DNA of 64,000 nucleotides from Candidatus Methanoplasma termitum (GTDB lineage Archaea; Thermoplasmatota; Thermoplasmata; Methanomassiliicoccales; Methanomethylophilaceae): NCBI RefSeq assembly GCF_000800805.1, contig NZ_CP010070.1, positions 124,001 to 188,000 of the forward strand, read 5' to 3'. Shown piece by piece: positions 17,977 to 27,147 of this stretch (position 1 is its first letter; each line of letters starts with the position of its first letter). The notes under the pieces were generated by a model. It saw only the letters and a program-made list of their open reading frames with translations, ran no database searches and was not told where the DNA came from. The position numbers and the translations under genes were made by a program.

Positions 17977-19185
17977 TCATTTGTTGCCTTTGATCTTGAG
18001 CCCCGGCTCTTTTTCCGCACATGAAGGACATATAGGCTCATTCTTCCCGAGGAATTTACTGATGAAGAGCGAACACTCTGTGCACAGAATAGTGTTGCAC
18101 CTGCTGCAGATCGCCGTGTGCTTATCGTCCGTCATTTTTCCGCATTTCTTGCAGAGGAAGATATCTCCTGTTATCTTTTTGTCACACACGTCACATACCA
18201 ACCACTTTGGTTCAAGCGCGAAGAAATTCTCGGTGCCGCTCTCTAATGATTGGATGGTCCTTTTTCTTCCGAACATCTCATATTCCGTATCTGAAAGGGG
18301 AACGAACAGGCACGTAACATTCTGAACGATGATGTCCTTTTTCGACGGGGCGCACTTCTTGTTGACGATCTTGTCGGGACCTGTTTTGATTGGAATATAT
18401 TTGGTGTGTTTTTCTATTACGCGATCGTAAAGCACATCCAGTATCTGTTTCCTGGGTTTCATGAGATCAGCCTCTTTTCCCTTAGGCTCATAGGCCATCT
18501 TAGGGACCATGTCGTAGATCTCTATGAATTCATCGTCCATGATCTTCGAATATCTTTCGCTGATGTAGCAGCTCCCTTCTCCCGATTCCTTATGAATGAT
18601 CTTTTTGGATGCTTCGAATTCGGCGTTCACGGAATAATCGATCTTGTAGAAAAGAACGAGGGAAATATCCCTTTTGACGATGGAAAGATTCAATGCGATA
18701 TCATCTGTGCATTTGATGCTGTTCTTTAACTTCTTCGAAAGATGTTCGCGGAACTCGCGGTCGCTGTTCTTCATTAAAATGTATGCTTCAGGTTCTTCTT
18801 TCTTGTAAACAAGTTTGATGCCTGCCTTGAATGCTACGGAAGCTAATTTTTCGATCTCCATTAATGTGATGGGTATGTTGCTGTCCTCAACGTATTTCTG
18901 TGCGGTGGTTGCGAAGCGGCCGTTCGTTACGATGATGCCTTCTTTCACTCTCTTATTTTTCATTGCCAGATAGAATTTCTCGATCGCCGTTTTTCCGATC
19001 GGGGCCTTGGCGGGCGGGAGGCAGAGGACGGAGATGTGGTCCTTGCCGAGAATAAGGAAATCTGTGCTCTCATTCTCATAAAGGTAAGGACGTTTTGTTT
19101 TGGATTTGTAGAACGCGGAGAGGATCTCCTCACATATATTGACGAAACCATCGCCGTCGAGACCTTCAGTATAGAGCGTTCTCAT
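17977..19185 (-). CDS. Mrr-like restriction-fold protein with C-terminal zinc ribbons
   Basis: 402-residue soluble protein in two parts. Residues 30-125 resemble the Mrr-type restriction endonuclease fold (the VKEGIIVTNGRFATTAQKYV segment and following IPITLMEIEKL are typical), but the catalytic Q-x-K strand is replaced by HISVLCLPPAK, so nuclease activity is doubtful. A middle region of about 190 residues is unfamiliar. The C-terminus carries a cysteine array: CDVCDKK, CKKCGK, CSRCNTILCTEC and CPSCAE, enough for two or three zinc ribbons. This could be a DNA sensor or modification reader, or a decayed defence nuclease. Divergent from the DUF6508-like gene. Confidence 0.65.
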   Translation of the reverse strand: MRTLYTEGLDGDGFVNICEEILSAFYKSKTKRPYLYENESTDFLILGKDHISVLCLPPAKAPIGKTAIEKFYLAMKNKRVKEGIIVTNGRFATTAQKYVEDSNIPITLMEIEKLASVAFKAGIKLVYKKEEPEAYILMKNSDREFREHLSKKLKNSIKCTDDIALNLSIVKRDISLVLFYKIDYSVNAEFEASKKIIHKESGEGSCYISERYSKIMDDEFIEIYDMVPKMAYEPKGKEADLMKPRKQILDVLYDRVIEKHTKYIPIKTGPDKIVNKKCAPSKKDIIVQNVTCLFVPLSDTEYEMFGRKRTIQSLESGTENFFALEPKWLVCDVCDKKITGDIFLCKKCGKMTDDKHTAICSRCNTILCTECSLFISKFLGKNEPICPSCAEKEPGLKIKGNK

Positions 19186-19312
19186 CGGATTGTGATGGGG
19201 GTGAATGTTTTTGATTGTTTGTGCGGACTCAAAATAACAGAATTATTACCTATGCACAAATATCATTTTACACGCACATTATAAATCTCCATAAAACGTA
19301 AATCGAAAAAGA

Positions 19313-20236
19313 ATGGACGAGAAGATCGGGAAAGAACTGAAGGACTGGGCGGAAGCATTGTGCACATACATCCCATACTTTGAAAGCATTGAGGGAATGG
19401 AAGGATGCGGGTGGTTTTTGGGTAAACAGTCCCCGGACAGAACAATAAGGGTGTTCTACTGTTCGGAACACTATAAGTTAAGAGATTTTTTCGATTCCTT
19501 CTATTTCGGTCTGTTCATGGGGATAGGGCTGGAACCGGAGAATTTCCTAAGCGATTCCGTTGGACCGGACATACGTAAAGAGTCGATCCGACAGGCAGAC
19601 GCCGCAACGGTTCTGGAGACATTATACTTCTACTATCTTGAGAGATTCTCAGACTATTTTTCTTCAAAGGGAACCAAGGACGGCATCATTCTTATGGCGC
19701 TCTACAGACTGAAAGAGATACTCGAGAATGGAGAGATGTCACTCAGCGGGAGATATCTTCAAAATATCCATCCAGAGGAGCATTACTCAGTGTACAGATA
19801 CAAATACAGGGTGATGGAGGACAGATCCTCATATAATTATTACAGAACGTGCACTGAAAAACTTTGCTTTTTCATTCCGTTTTTCGAGAATATAAGGGGC
19901 AAGCTGCCTGTGGATTGGTATCCGGAAGAACGTCCGAGAAAGGCCTGCAGAAAAACTTCACACCTCACATACGATGAAACGCTGTCGGAGTTCTTCAAAC
20001 TGATATGCGATACCGGCTTTCGGGACTTCGATTATTCTGTGATATTGGAATACAAGGGAACGACCGAAGATCTGCTTGAGCTGATAAGCGTCTCAGATGC
20101 CGAGATATCAAGAGCAATGCTTACATTCTACTGCCAATGGGAAAGATTCGACGCGGGACTATGGAATGTCGGAGCCTACAACGGTACAATTCTGACAGCA
20201 CTTTACAGGCTCAGAGAACTCTTTCTGAATGGTTAA
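19313..20236 (+). CDS. Tandem-duplicated DUF6508-like protein
   Basis: 307-residue soluble protein made of two similar halves (about residues 1-145 and 175-307). Each begins with a C-x2-[IF]-IP-[YF]-FE motif and ends with an aromatic helix, F-Y-x6-R-F, followed by a G-x-[IL]-x2-ALYRL[KR]E helix. This pattern reminds me of DUF6508 proteins, which are usually single-domain and uncharacterised; the assignment is from memory and moderate. A TATAAAT box lies about 27 bases before the ATG, so it is probably leaderless and independently transcribed, divergent from the Mrr-like gene. Confidence 0.6.
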   Translation: MDEKIGKELKDWAEALCTYIPYFESIEGMEGCGWFLGKQSPDRTIRVFYCSEHYKLRDFFDSFYFGLFMGIGLEPENFLSDSVGPDIRKESIRQADAATVLETLYFYYLERFSDYFSSKGTKDGIILMALYRLKEILENGEMSLSGRYLQNIHPEEHYSVYRYKYRVMEDRSSYNYYRTCTEKLCFFIPFFENIRGKLPVDWYPEERPRKACRKTSHLTYDETLSEFFKLICDTGFRDFDYSVILEYKGTTEDLLELISVSDAEISRAMLTFYCQWERFDAGLWNVGAYNGTILTALYRLRELFLNG

Positions 20237-20340
20237 CGTTCAAAATTAGACCCCCAATTCCGCTTTGAGCATATATGTAATTAATATATACATATATTAC
20301 ATATATAAATCGGAGAGTAATAACTACGAAAAAAAGACGC

Positions 20341-21621
20341 ATGTTTGTGTTGGGAATAGTAATGCTTGTAGTGGCTATTTTTGTAATAACTCTTTATGTT
20401 TCGTTAGAAAGAACGGACATGAACAAATTCAACGATGCCAATCGTCCGTCCGATCAGCACCATAGCGTGAGCATTTCCACTAATTACCCGGATGCCGGAA
20501 CGATAGCTTCCACCGAGGGGTGGGTCCTTTATAACGATACTTTTGAGTGCACAGTGACGTCCGTCTCGCCCGGGTATGTTTTCGAGGGGTGGTTCTCCGA
20601 TCACAGGTTGGTGTCGAAAGAGATGTCGTTCGACTTTGTGATCGATCACGATGTTGTGCTGGAAGCCAGATTCTTCAAATTATTCGATGCGTCGTTCACG
20701 ATCACTCAGACGAACATCGTTGCTCCGACGGAAATGACACTGACCCCTAATGCCGTCGACAACATCGTTGGGAGAGAATGGGTCATCAAAGATGCTTTTA
20801 CTGGGGAGCAATATAGTTATACAGAATCACAGGACAACGGCAGTATAACCTTCTCTGTAGCAAAGGGAACGCCGCTACTAATCTCGTATACGATAGAATA
20901 TTCCAATGGGGACAGCATGACACAGAACACGACCGTTGTGATCAACGAGGATGTCACCAAGACCTTTAATTGGAGATATATGAAGGATAATATCTACTCA
21001 CCTGTAACCAACCTCCTTTCGATAAACAACGGTTCAGTTTCGTGGAATGTTCTGGTCCCTCTCACAGAATACTATTACGCAACAAAATCAACGTTGCCGA
21101 GGACAGGCGCCACCGGCGCATATAGGGTGTTGGGGGACTACGTTACATCAGATTCCCGCGTGATAGTGCATATGGCAGAGAACCTTTCTGTATTCACATC
21201 CCAGATGAGCGATATAGCCCGTGCGGATTTTGTTCTTAAATTCGTTCAAAGCCTTCCGTACCAGACAGATCTCGACGGAAAGGGAGTAAGCGAGTACTAT
21301 AAATTGCCCATAGAGACCCTTTGGGAAGGAAAGGGAGACTGCGAAGACCATGCCATCTTATTTGTCGCACTGATGAAGGCGCTGGGGTACGATGCAGTTC
21401 TTTACCACATATATTGCTACGATTCGAACGGCAAGTACACCGGTTCGCATGTGGCGGCAGGCATTGCCGTGGAAGGAGCAAGCGGATACAGCACAACGGT
21501 TGACGGGGTGGAGTATTTCTATTGCGAGGCAACGGCCGAGGTCGGCACAAGCTGGATAAACCAAGCAAATGTGGGGTACAAACCGGATGGATTCACGGTG
21601 GTTGAAACTTGGAAGATCTAA
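20341..21621 (+). CDS. Secreted/anchored transglutaminase-like protein (copy 1)
   Basis: 426-residue protein with an N-terminal hydrophobic helix (residues 2-21), a domain at about 38-105 like InlB B-repeat modules (GWF-S motif, then LEARF), a linker, and a C-terminal transglutaminase-like core. The catalytic triad candidates are Cys334 in GDCEDHA, His370 in GSHVAAG and Glu396 in YCEATAE. It may act on extracellular peptides or cell-surface proteins. The nearest ATG lies inside the helix, leaving no basic flank; the upstream in-frame codons would supply TTKKRR as in copy 2, but no standard start codon is there. Paralogue of the next gene. Confidence 0.75.
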   Translation: MFVLGIVMLVVAIFVITLYVSLERTDMNKFNDANRPSDQHHSVSISTNYPDAGTIASTEGWVLYNDTFECTVTSVSPGYVFEGWFSDHRLVSKEMSFDFVIDHDVVLEARFFKLFDASFTITQTNIVAPTEMTLTPNAVDNIVGREWVIKDAFTGEQYSYTESQDNGSITFSVAKGTPLLISYTIEYSNGDSMTQNTTVVINEDVTKTFNWRYMKDNIYSPVTNLLSINNGSVSWNVLVPLTEYYYATKSTLPRTGATGAYRVLGDYVTSDSRVIVHMAENLSVFTSQMSDIARADFVLKFVQSLPYQTDLDGKGVSEYYKLPIETLWEGKGDCEDHAILFVALMKALGYDAVLYHIYCYDSNGKYTGSHVAAGIAVEGASGYSTTVDGVEYFYCEATAEVGTSWINQANVGYKPDGFTVVETWKI

Positions 21622-21634
21622 AAAAAAGGAAAGA

Positions 21635-21708
21635 GATCGGGCGGAAGTTCGCCCGGTCTCACTCCAACTATTCTCACGCCGCAACAGAAAATTACTTTTT
21701 TCTGTTGC
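21635..21708 (+). terminator. Two consecutive stem-loops after copy 1
   Basis: Stem 1: GATCGGGCG and CGCCCGGTC with a 6-base loop (21635-21658). Stem 2: GCAACAGAAAA and TTTTCTGTTGC with a 6-base loop (21681-21708). Together they probably end or stabilise the copy 1 transcript. The remainder of the gap to copy 2 is AT-rich and carries its promoter (TATA-like elements between about 21868 and 21897); I see no gene in it. Confidence 0.5.
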
Positions 21709-21910
21709 CCCGATTAAGCAGACTTTTCACATTTCTAAGGGCCAATCGCAGAGATCCCGGAAGATATCTCCGACTTGGAGGTCAAAATGTTATATCCATC
21801 AATATTTAATTTTTTCTTAAGAAATTTTATTGTTATGACCAACAGAGAAAGTTGTCGAAGTACATAATATATAATATGGATGCGTATATAGTAAATATAA
21901 TAGGACGATC

Positions 21911-23206
21911 ATGAATAAGAGGGGGCGGATAGTCGTATTGGTAATCGTAGTTTGCACTGCGTCTGTATTAGGGGTAATGCTCTATTCATTTTCGCACGTA
22001 ACGAACATCAACGAGTACAACAGCACTCATGTTCCAAATAATTATCACAAGATCTCTTTATTTGAAAATTATCTGGACGCGGGAACACTGTCCTCCACAG
22101 GAGGATACGTCCAACACGGTGGCTCCTTCGTCTGCACCGTAACGCCCACTTCTTCCCAATATGTTTTTGACGGGTGGTACAGTGATCAGACGTTGGTCTC
22201 GACATCGAATTCTTTCAAATATGTGGTAGAGTGCGATTCGAGCCTGGAAGCAAGATTCCATAAAGTGTCCGATGCAGCGTTCAGGATCACGCAGACCAAC
22301 ATCGAGGCCCCAACGGAAATAACACTGACGCCGATATCTCGCGATAGTGCGGACAAGCTGATGTGGTCGATTGAAGACATGTCCACATTGGAAGAATTAA
22401 ATTACGCGGATTCGGGGAACAATGACGGAAGCATCACGTGTTCCGTGTCGAATGGATGCCCCATTTCCATCTCTCTCACAACCACCCATCCCAATGGGGA
22501 AAGTCAGAAGCAGAATCTGTTTGTCATTGTCAACGAGGATATGGTAAAGAGTTTTGTATGGAGGTATCAAGAGGACGAGATATTCTCGGAAGTAGCCAAT
22601 GTCCTCTCTATCAACAACGGAGCTGTTTCGTGGTCTTTGACGATCCCTTATGCTGAGGAACACGCGGCAGAGAAATCAACCATCCCAAGGGACGGCGCAA
22701 GCGGTGCATATGATGTAATTGCGGATTTCGTCACTGCGGACAATCCGGTGATAATGCAAATGGCAGATGACATTGAGATATTCACAGCACAAATGAGCGA
22801 TGTAGAACGTGTTGACTTTGTGCTTAAGTTTGTTCAGAGTATTCCGTTCGAAGAAGATATTGCCAGTAAAGGAGTGAACGATTACTATAAGCTGCCGGTG
22901 GAGACCCTTTGGCAGGACAACGGAGACTGCGAAGATCATGCGATACTATTTGCCGCAATGATGAAGGCAATGGATTATAAGGTTGTTCTGTACCACGTGT
23001 ATATCTATTCGGGCTCCACATTTACCGCCGCACATGTGGCTGCGGGCGTCGCGGTAGATGGCGGAAGCGGATATTATACAACGTTGGATGGTGAAAAATA
23101 TTATTACTGTGAGTCTACAGCCGAGGTAGGTTCAAGCTGGGTCAACCAGGCAGACGTGGGGTATATTCCGTCAGGATATAAGATAGTAGAGACATGGATA
23201 GTCTAA
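21911..23206 (+). CDS. Secreted/anchored transglutaminase-like protein (copy 2)
   Basis: 431-residue paralogue of the preceding gene with the same order of parts: N-terminal signal/anchor (MNKRGR then about 20 hydrophobic residues), InlB-like module (about residues 45-112), linker, and transglutaminase-like core with Cys340 (GDCEDHA), His375 (AAHVAAG) and Glu401 (YCESTAE). The core is the best conserved part; the middle has diverged, so the duplication is not recent. It has its own AT-rich promoter. Its clean start codon shows that the family begins with a basic stretch before the helix. Confidence 0.8.
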   Translation: MNKRGRIVVLVIVVCTASVLGVMLYSFSHVTNINEYNSTHVPNNYHKISLFENYLDAGTLSSTGGYVQHGGSFVCTVTPTSSQYVFDGWYSDQTLVSTSNSFKYVVECDSSLEARFHKVSDAAFRITQTNIEAPTEITLTPISRDSADKLMWSIEDMSTLEELNYADSGNNDGSITCSVSNGCPISISLTTTHPNGESQKQNLFVIVNEDMVKSFVWRYQEDEIFSEVANVLSINNGAVSWSLTIPYAEEHAAEKSTIPRDGASGAYDVIADFVTADNPVIMQMADDIEIFTAQMSDVERVDFVLKFVQSIPFEEDIASKGVNDYYKLPVETLWQDNGDCEDHAILFAAMMKAMDYKVVLYHVYIYSGSTFTAAHVAAGVAVDGGSGYYTTLDGEKYYYCESTAEVGSSWVNQADVGYIPSGYKIVETWIV

Positions 23207-23226
23207 AAGAGATCACTGCGGGACGT

Positions 23227-24987
23227 TCATTCGACAACAGCCTTTATCCTTCTGACGCCGGCCGCAGAGCTCTCCTCTTTCATTATTTTGAATGATCCGA
23301 TCTCGCCGGTGTTCTTGACGTGAGGTCCGCCGCACAGCTCGACAGAAACATCTCCTATGGAGTAAACTTTGACGATCTCTCCGTACTTACACTGAAAAAC
23401 TCCCTCAGCATGCCTTTTTTGAGCCTCTTCGTAAGGTATTTCCTCGCACACCACAGGTATATTCGCGTTGATCACTTCATTGACAAAATCCTCGATCTTC
23501 TTCAGCTCTTCAGGTTCGACCTTTCTGTCCAAGTTAAAATCGAATCTCAGTCTCTCGGCGGTAATGTTCGATCCCTTCTGGTGTATGTTCGGATCGACGA
23601 ATCTTTTAAGTGCGGCATTCAATAGATGCGTAGCAGTATGCAATCTCGTTGTTTGCTCGGAAGCATCGGCCAATCCTCCTTTGAATACCTGATCCGACCC
23701 GGCTCTGGACTTCTCCTGATGCTCCTTGAATCTGTTCTCAAAGTCGGCTATGCAAACCGTGAACCCTTTCTCCGCCGCGAGCTCCTGCGTCAATTCGATC
23801 GGGAACCCGTATGTGTCATACAACCTGAATACGGATTCGCCGTCAAGCTCTTTCTTTTCCCCGCTTTCGGAGATCATTTCGTCGAATCTCCTCAAGCCTT
23901 TGTTCAAAGTTCTGTGGAACTTCTCTTCTTCGGCGGTTATTTGGGCGTAGATCGAATCTTTATTATTTTCCAATTCAGGATACGCCGCGGAATATTCCGA
24001 AACGATCACCTCGGATATCTTCTGCATATTCACTCCTTCGATCCCGAGTTTGGACATGTATCTGCTTGCCCTTCTGATCAATCTTCTCAGGATATATCCC
24101 TGTCCCATCTTTGACGGAACGACCCCGTCACCCAACAGGAAAGTCGATGCTCGAAGGTGATCGGCAACGATCCTGAAGGACCTTATGTCATCTGAATATT
24201 TCTTTCCTGATAGTTCCTCAAGCTTTCCGATTATCCCTGTGAACAAGGATGTCTCATACACATTCTTCAACCCGTTGACGAAACAAAGCGTCCTTTCGAG
24301 CCCCATCCCCGTGTCAACGTTCTTTTGTGCCAGAGGGACGAACTTTCCGTCTTTGTCTTTATTATACTGCATGAAAACGTTGTTCCAGATCTCAGTGTAT
24401 TTCCCGCATTTACAGGCGGGCCCGCATTTCGGCCCGCATTTCTTTTTGCCGTTATCGAAGAATATCTCCGTGTCCGGGCCGCAAGGCCCGGTCTGTCCGG
24501 CCGGACCCCACCAGTTATCCTTCCTTCCGTAGAAGAATATCTGATCGTCCCTGAACCCAAGATCTTTCCAATGCCGGGCGGTCTCCGTGTCTTTTGGTAT
24601 CCCCTCCTCTCCTTCGAAGGCGGTCACCGCAAGCTGATCCCGTTTGATGTTCAGTACATCCTTCAGAAGGTCGTAACTGAACCTTATCGATTCTTTTTTG
24701 AAGTAATCTCCGAGGGACCAGTTCCCTAACATTTCGAAGAACGTCAAGTGGGAATCGTCGCCCACTTCCTCTATGTCTCCGGTCCTGATGCACTTCTGGA
24801 AGTTCACCAACCTCTTTCCGCCCGGGTGCTTCTCTCCCAGAAGATACGGAACGAGAGGGTGCATCCCCGCCGTTGTGAAAAGGACGGTAGGGTCGTTCTC
24901 GGGTATGAGCGAAGCCGATCTGATGTAGGTGTGTCCTCTTTCTTTGAAGAAATTCACGTATGCGTCCCTGAGTCCCTGAGCGTCCAT
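23227..24987 (-). CDS. alaS: Alanyl-tRNA synthetase, short form lacking the C-Ala domain
   Basis: Charges tRNA-Ala. 586 residues: class II catalytic core with motif 1 and motif 2 at the N-terminus (GHTYIRSASLIPENDPTVLF, then HLTFFEMLGNWSLGDYFK), a Cys-rich insertion KKCGPKCGPACKCGKY at about 185-200, a tRNA-recognition helical domain, and an editing domain with HTATH at 450-454 and CGGPH at 552-556. It stops there, so the C-terminal oligomerisation/C-Ala domain (about 250-300 residues) is missing. Sequence style and length match short AlaRS of some bacteria better than classical archaeal AlaRS, suggesting transfer. AGGTG lies 7 bases before the ATG. Confidence 0.93.
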   Translation of the reverse strand: MDAQGLRDAYVNFFKERGHTYIRSASLIPENDPTVLFTTAGMHPLVPYLLGEKHPGGKRLVNFQKCIRTGDIEEVGDDSHLTFFEMLGNWSLGDYFKKESIRFSYDLLKDVLNIKRDQLAVTAFEGEEGIPKDTETARHWKDLGFRDDQIFFYGRKDNWWGPAGQTGPCGPDTEIFFDNGKKKCGPKCGPACKCGKYTEIWNNVFMQYNKDKDGKFVPLAQKNVDTGMGLERTLCFVNGLKNVYETSLFTGIIGKLEELSGKKYSDDIRSFRIVADHLRASTFLLGDGVVPSKMGQGYILRRLIRRASRYMSKLGIEGVNMQKISEVIVSEYSAAYPELENNKDSIYAQITAEEEKFHRTLNKGLRRFDEMISESGEKKELDGESVFRLYDTYGFPIELTQELAAEKGFTVCIADFENRFKEHQEKSRAGSDQVFKGGLADASEQTTRLHTATHLLNAALKRFVDPNIHQKGSNITAERLRFDFNLDRKVEPEELKKIEDFVNEVINANIPVVCEEIPYEEAQKRHAEGVFQCKYGEIVKVYSIGDVSVELCGGPHVKNTGEIGSFKIMKEESSAAGVRRIKAVVE

Positions 24988-25130
24988 TTCTGTTCACCTG
25001 ATATGAATGGTGTGGCGATACTTTTCTTATTTATATACGCTATGAAAGGATACAATCGAGATACGATACAAAATTGAGTATTAATTCCACTCATTTTTGG
25101 ACCATAATGTGGCTTATATGTTAGACTACT

Positions 25131-26372
25131 TCAAGGTCTAAATGTACTTTTCTTGATCATCCCGGAAGATATTCTGACGGTCTTTCCCCTCTCCGCCAAA
25201 ACTTTGGAGGGCATATGTCCTATCTCTTTTACGACAAATACCGTACAGTCATTCAATTGATCAACGATGCCGTTTATGTGCTCTTTGTGTGAACTGCCGA
25301 CAACCTGTTTTGAAGTATCGACGTTTACTGTCCTAATCAGCTTTACTCCCCCATTCGAAACCGAATATACATCGAACCTGGAAGCGTTCCCGAATCCGCT
25401 GTCGATGTTCTTTCCGTCGGACGTAGCAATCGCGACCCTTAAAGGGTCGCTCTCATCGATATCGATCATCAAAGGAGTAGAATTCTCCGGTGACGGGCCG
25501 CATCCCGCCTGACAGTTCTTCATCTTTGCGAACTCGGAGGACCTATCCTCTCCAAGGAGACCTATCGCATCTGCCCTGCATTGTTTGCAGTGTCTCATCA
25601 TTTTGATGTCCAACTCGCATTTATCCATCAGCTTCTTCCTTTCTTCAGGCGTCGGAGCCCTCTTATCGCTGAATTTCGTACCTTCTACCGGTATCAGAGG
25701 CAATATGTTGACGATGTACACACCAAGCGACTTTACTTTCTTTACCAACTCAGGTATGTGTTCGTCGTTCACTCCGGGCACCATGACTATGTTGATCTTC
25801 ACGACCATTCCGATCTCAACACATCTCCTGATGCCTTCTAGCTGATTCTTCAAAAGGATGTCTGCGCCTTCTTTTCCTTTGTATGTTCTGCCGCCCCATT
25901 GCACCCTGTCGTATACCAATCCTCCGACATCGGGGTCGGAAGCGTTCATAGTGACGGTCAGGAACCTCACTCCGAGATCGTACAATCTCTGTGCATTATT
26001 CGGGAGGGCCAGACCATTGGTCGAGACGCACAACGTAAGCTCTGGGAACTCTTTGTTCACAAGCTCCAGCGTGCGGAATGTTTCTTCATTGGCGAGAGGA
26101 TCCCCCGGCCCTGCGATACCGATCACTTTCAGGGCAGATATCTTCTCTTTCACAAATCTGATCTTTTCGACCGCTTCTTCCGGGGAAAGCACTTCGCTAG
26201 TGACTCCCGGCCTGGATTCGTTGCTGCAATCATATTTCCGATTGCAGTAGTTGCACTGAATGTTGCACCTTGGAGCAACAGGAACATGCATCCTTGCGAA
26301 TTTGGTGTGAGCGTCGGAATCATAGCACGGGTGTTCTTTGATAACCCCTTCCAATTTTTTGTCCACATTCAC
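25131..26372 (-). CDS. nifB: NifB-like radical SAM protein with NifX-like C-terminus
   Basis: Radical SAM enzyme with the cluster motif CNIQCNYC (Cys36, Cys40, Cys43) followed by NRKYDCSNESRPGV, the stretch diagnostic of NifB, which builds the NifB-co precursor of nitrogenase cofactor. A second cysteine group (CELDIKMMRHCKQCRADAIG) lies around residues 255-275. Residues 305-413 form a NifX/NafY-type cofactor-binding domain. No nifHDK is in the window; NifB-like genes also occur in non-fixing methanogens, so the role is open. GTG start, with AGGAT about 7 bases ahead. Confidence 0.88.
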   Translation of the reverse strand: MNVDKKLEGVIKEHPCYDSDAHTKFARMHVPVAPRCNIQCNYCNRKYDCSNESRPGVTSEVLSPEEAVEKIRFVKEKISALKVIGIAGPGDPLANEETFRTLELVNKEFPELTLCVSTNGLALPNNAQRLYDLGVRFLTVTMNASDPDVGGLVYDRVQWGGRTYKGKEGADILLKNQLEGIRRCVEIGMVVKINIVMVPGVNDEHIPELVKKVKSLGVYIVNILPLIPVEGTKFSDKRAPTPEERKKLMDKCELDIKMMRHCKQCRADAIGLLGEDRSSEFAKMKNCQAGCGPSPENSTPLMIDIDESDPLRVAIATSDGKNIDSGFGNASRFDVYSVSNGGVKLIRTVNVDTSKQVVGSSHKEHINGIVDQLNDCTVFVVKEIGHMPSKVLAERGKTVRISSGMIKKSTFRP

Positions 26373-26483
26373 TAAATATCCTTCGAATATCTATTACTTT
26401 ACAGCCAACCAATGTTTGTTTCGATTCCCACATATTACTAATGTAACAGATAAAATAAAGAACAGCTGCACAATTCCTAATTT

Positions 26484-26870
26484 GTGGACATAGAGCGCAC
26501 CATCCGCGACATGAACAGACATGTTGCCGTTTCCAGGAAAACCCTTCTTGAGTACTTGGAATCCGGATTAGATTCATATGATACAAAAGACGGTCAGAAA
26601 TGCTCTGTAGACCGCAAAGATATCGAGCTTCTCGCAGCCAACTGCACTGAGATCGAGAAGATGAGGCTTCGAATACCTATATTTGTGAGCACGGATACAT
26701 CATACGAAGGCGGAGCGTGGAAGATCGAAGGGAAGGCAGAGGTGGCTGTTGTGTCTAAGCTTTTGAACAAAAGAGTACACACAGACGACTTTCTGAGGAT
26801 ATATTTCCCGGACCTCAAGGATCTCAGAAAAATGGTGCCCAGTGTGATAAATGTGGTATTCGTTCCGTGA
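26484..26870 (+). CDS. UPF0216 (DUF61) family protein
   Basis: 128-residue archaeal protein of unknown function. Family features are the N-terminal HVAVSRKTLLEYLE helix, the E-IEKMRLRIPIFVSTD strand region (about 57-72), and the C-terminal KDLRKMVPSVINVVFVP. GTG start at 26484, with a TATA-like AAAATAAAG about 25 bases ahead, so leaderless. An internal ATG at 26511 is an alternative. The last 54 bases of the gene plus 14 bases beyond it are repeated at 35403-35470, next to the 23S rRNA promoter. Confidence 0.85.
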   Translation: MDIERTIRDMNRHVAVSRKTLLEYLESGLDSYDTKDGQKCSVDRKDIELLAANCTEIEKMRLRIPIFVSTDTSYEGGAWKIEGKAEVAVVSKLLNKRVHTDDFLRIYFPDLKDLRKMVPSVINVVFVP

Positions 26871-26884
26871 CGCTGGCCACTCTG
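26817..26884 (+). repeat. Left copy of the 68-bp direct repeat bounding the 27-35 kb cluster
   Basis: Covers the 3' end of the UPF0216 gene (from the KDLRKMVPS codons), its stop codon and 14 bases beyond. It matches 35403-35470 at 57 of 68 positions in the same orientation. All seven differences within sense codons before the last fall at third codon positions. Confidence 0.85.
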
Positions 26885-26984
26885 CGTTATATCGATCGAC
26901 TTCTTAAAGGTTAAGAGCTGGAAGACTTTCGGCGATATCGATCCTCCCACGTAGGCATAGGCCAGGGGCTCACCTTCTAATGAT

Positions 26985-27029
26985 GAACACTCACGCCTGG
27001 CTTGCACGGAATGTACAGAGTGAGTGTTC
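26985..27029. other. Ten-bp stem-loop inside the left boundary of the cluster
   Basis: GAACACTCAC and GTGAGTGTTC form a perfect 10-bp stem around a 25-base loop, in the 277-base gap between UPF0216 and the cluster. An ATGATGA box precedes it but I see no matching D box, so a C/D RNA is not supported. It could be a small RNA, terminator or recombination site. Confidence 0.4.
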
Positions 27030-27147
27030 TCAATGCGGATTTCTGTCCTCATAAGTTTGTGTTCAGAGGTTGGTTGATTCGTGAAGATTTTAAATAGTAA
27101 ATAATATGATATATTTATCTATAGGATATATTTTTTGAGGCGGAGAT

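Noticed and set aside
26970-27030. A possible box C/D small RNA beginning with ATGATGA.
   Set aside because: A C box is present but no D box or C'/D' pair is found at a suitable distance.
26594-27052. A long open reading frame on the minus strand across UPF0216 and the following gap.
   Set aside because: Most of it is antisense to a clear UPF0216 gene, it has no ribosome binding site, and its N-terminal part covers the stem-loop region. A shadow frame is more likely.
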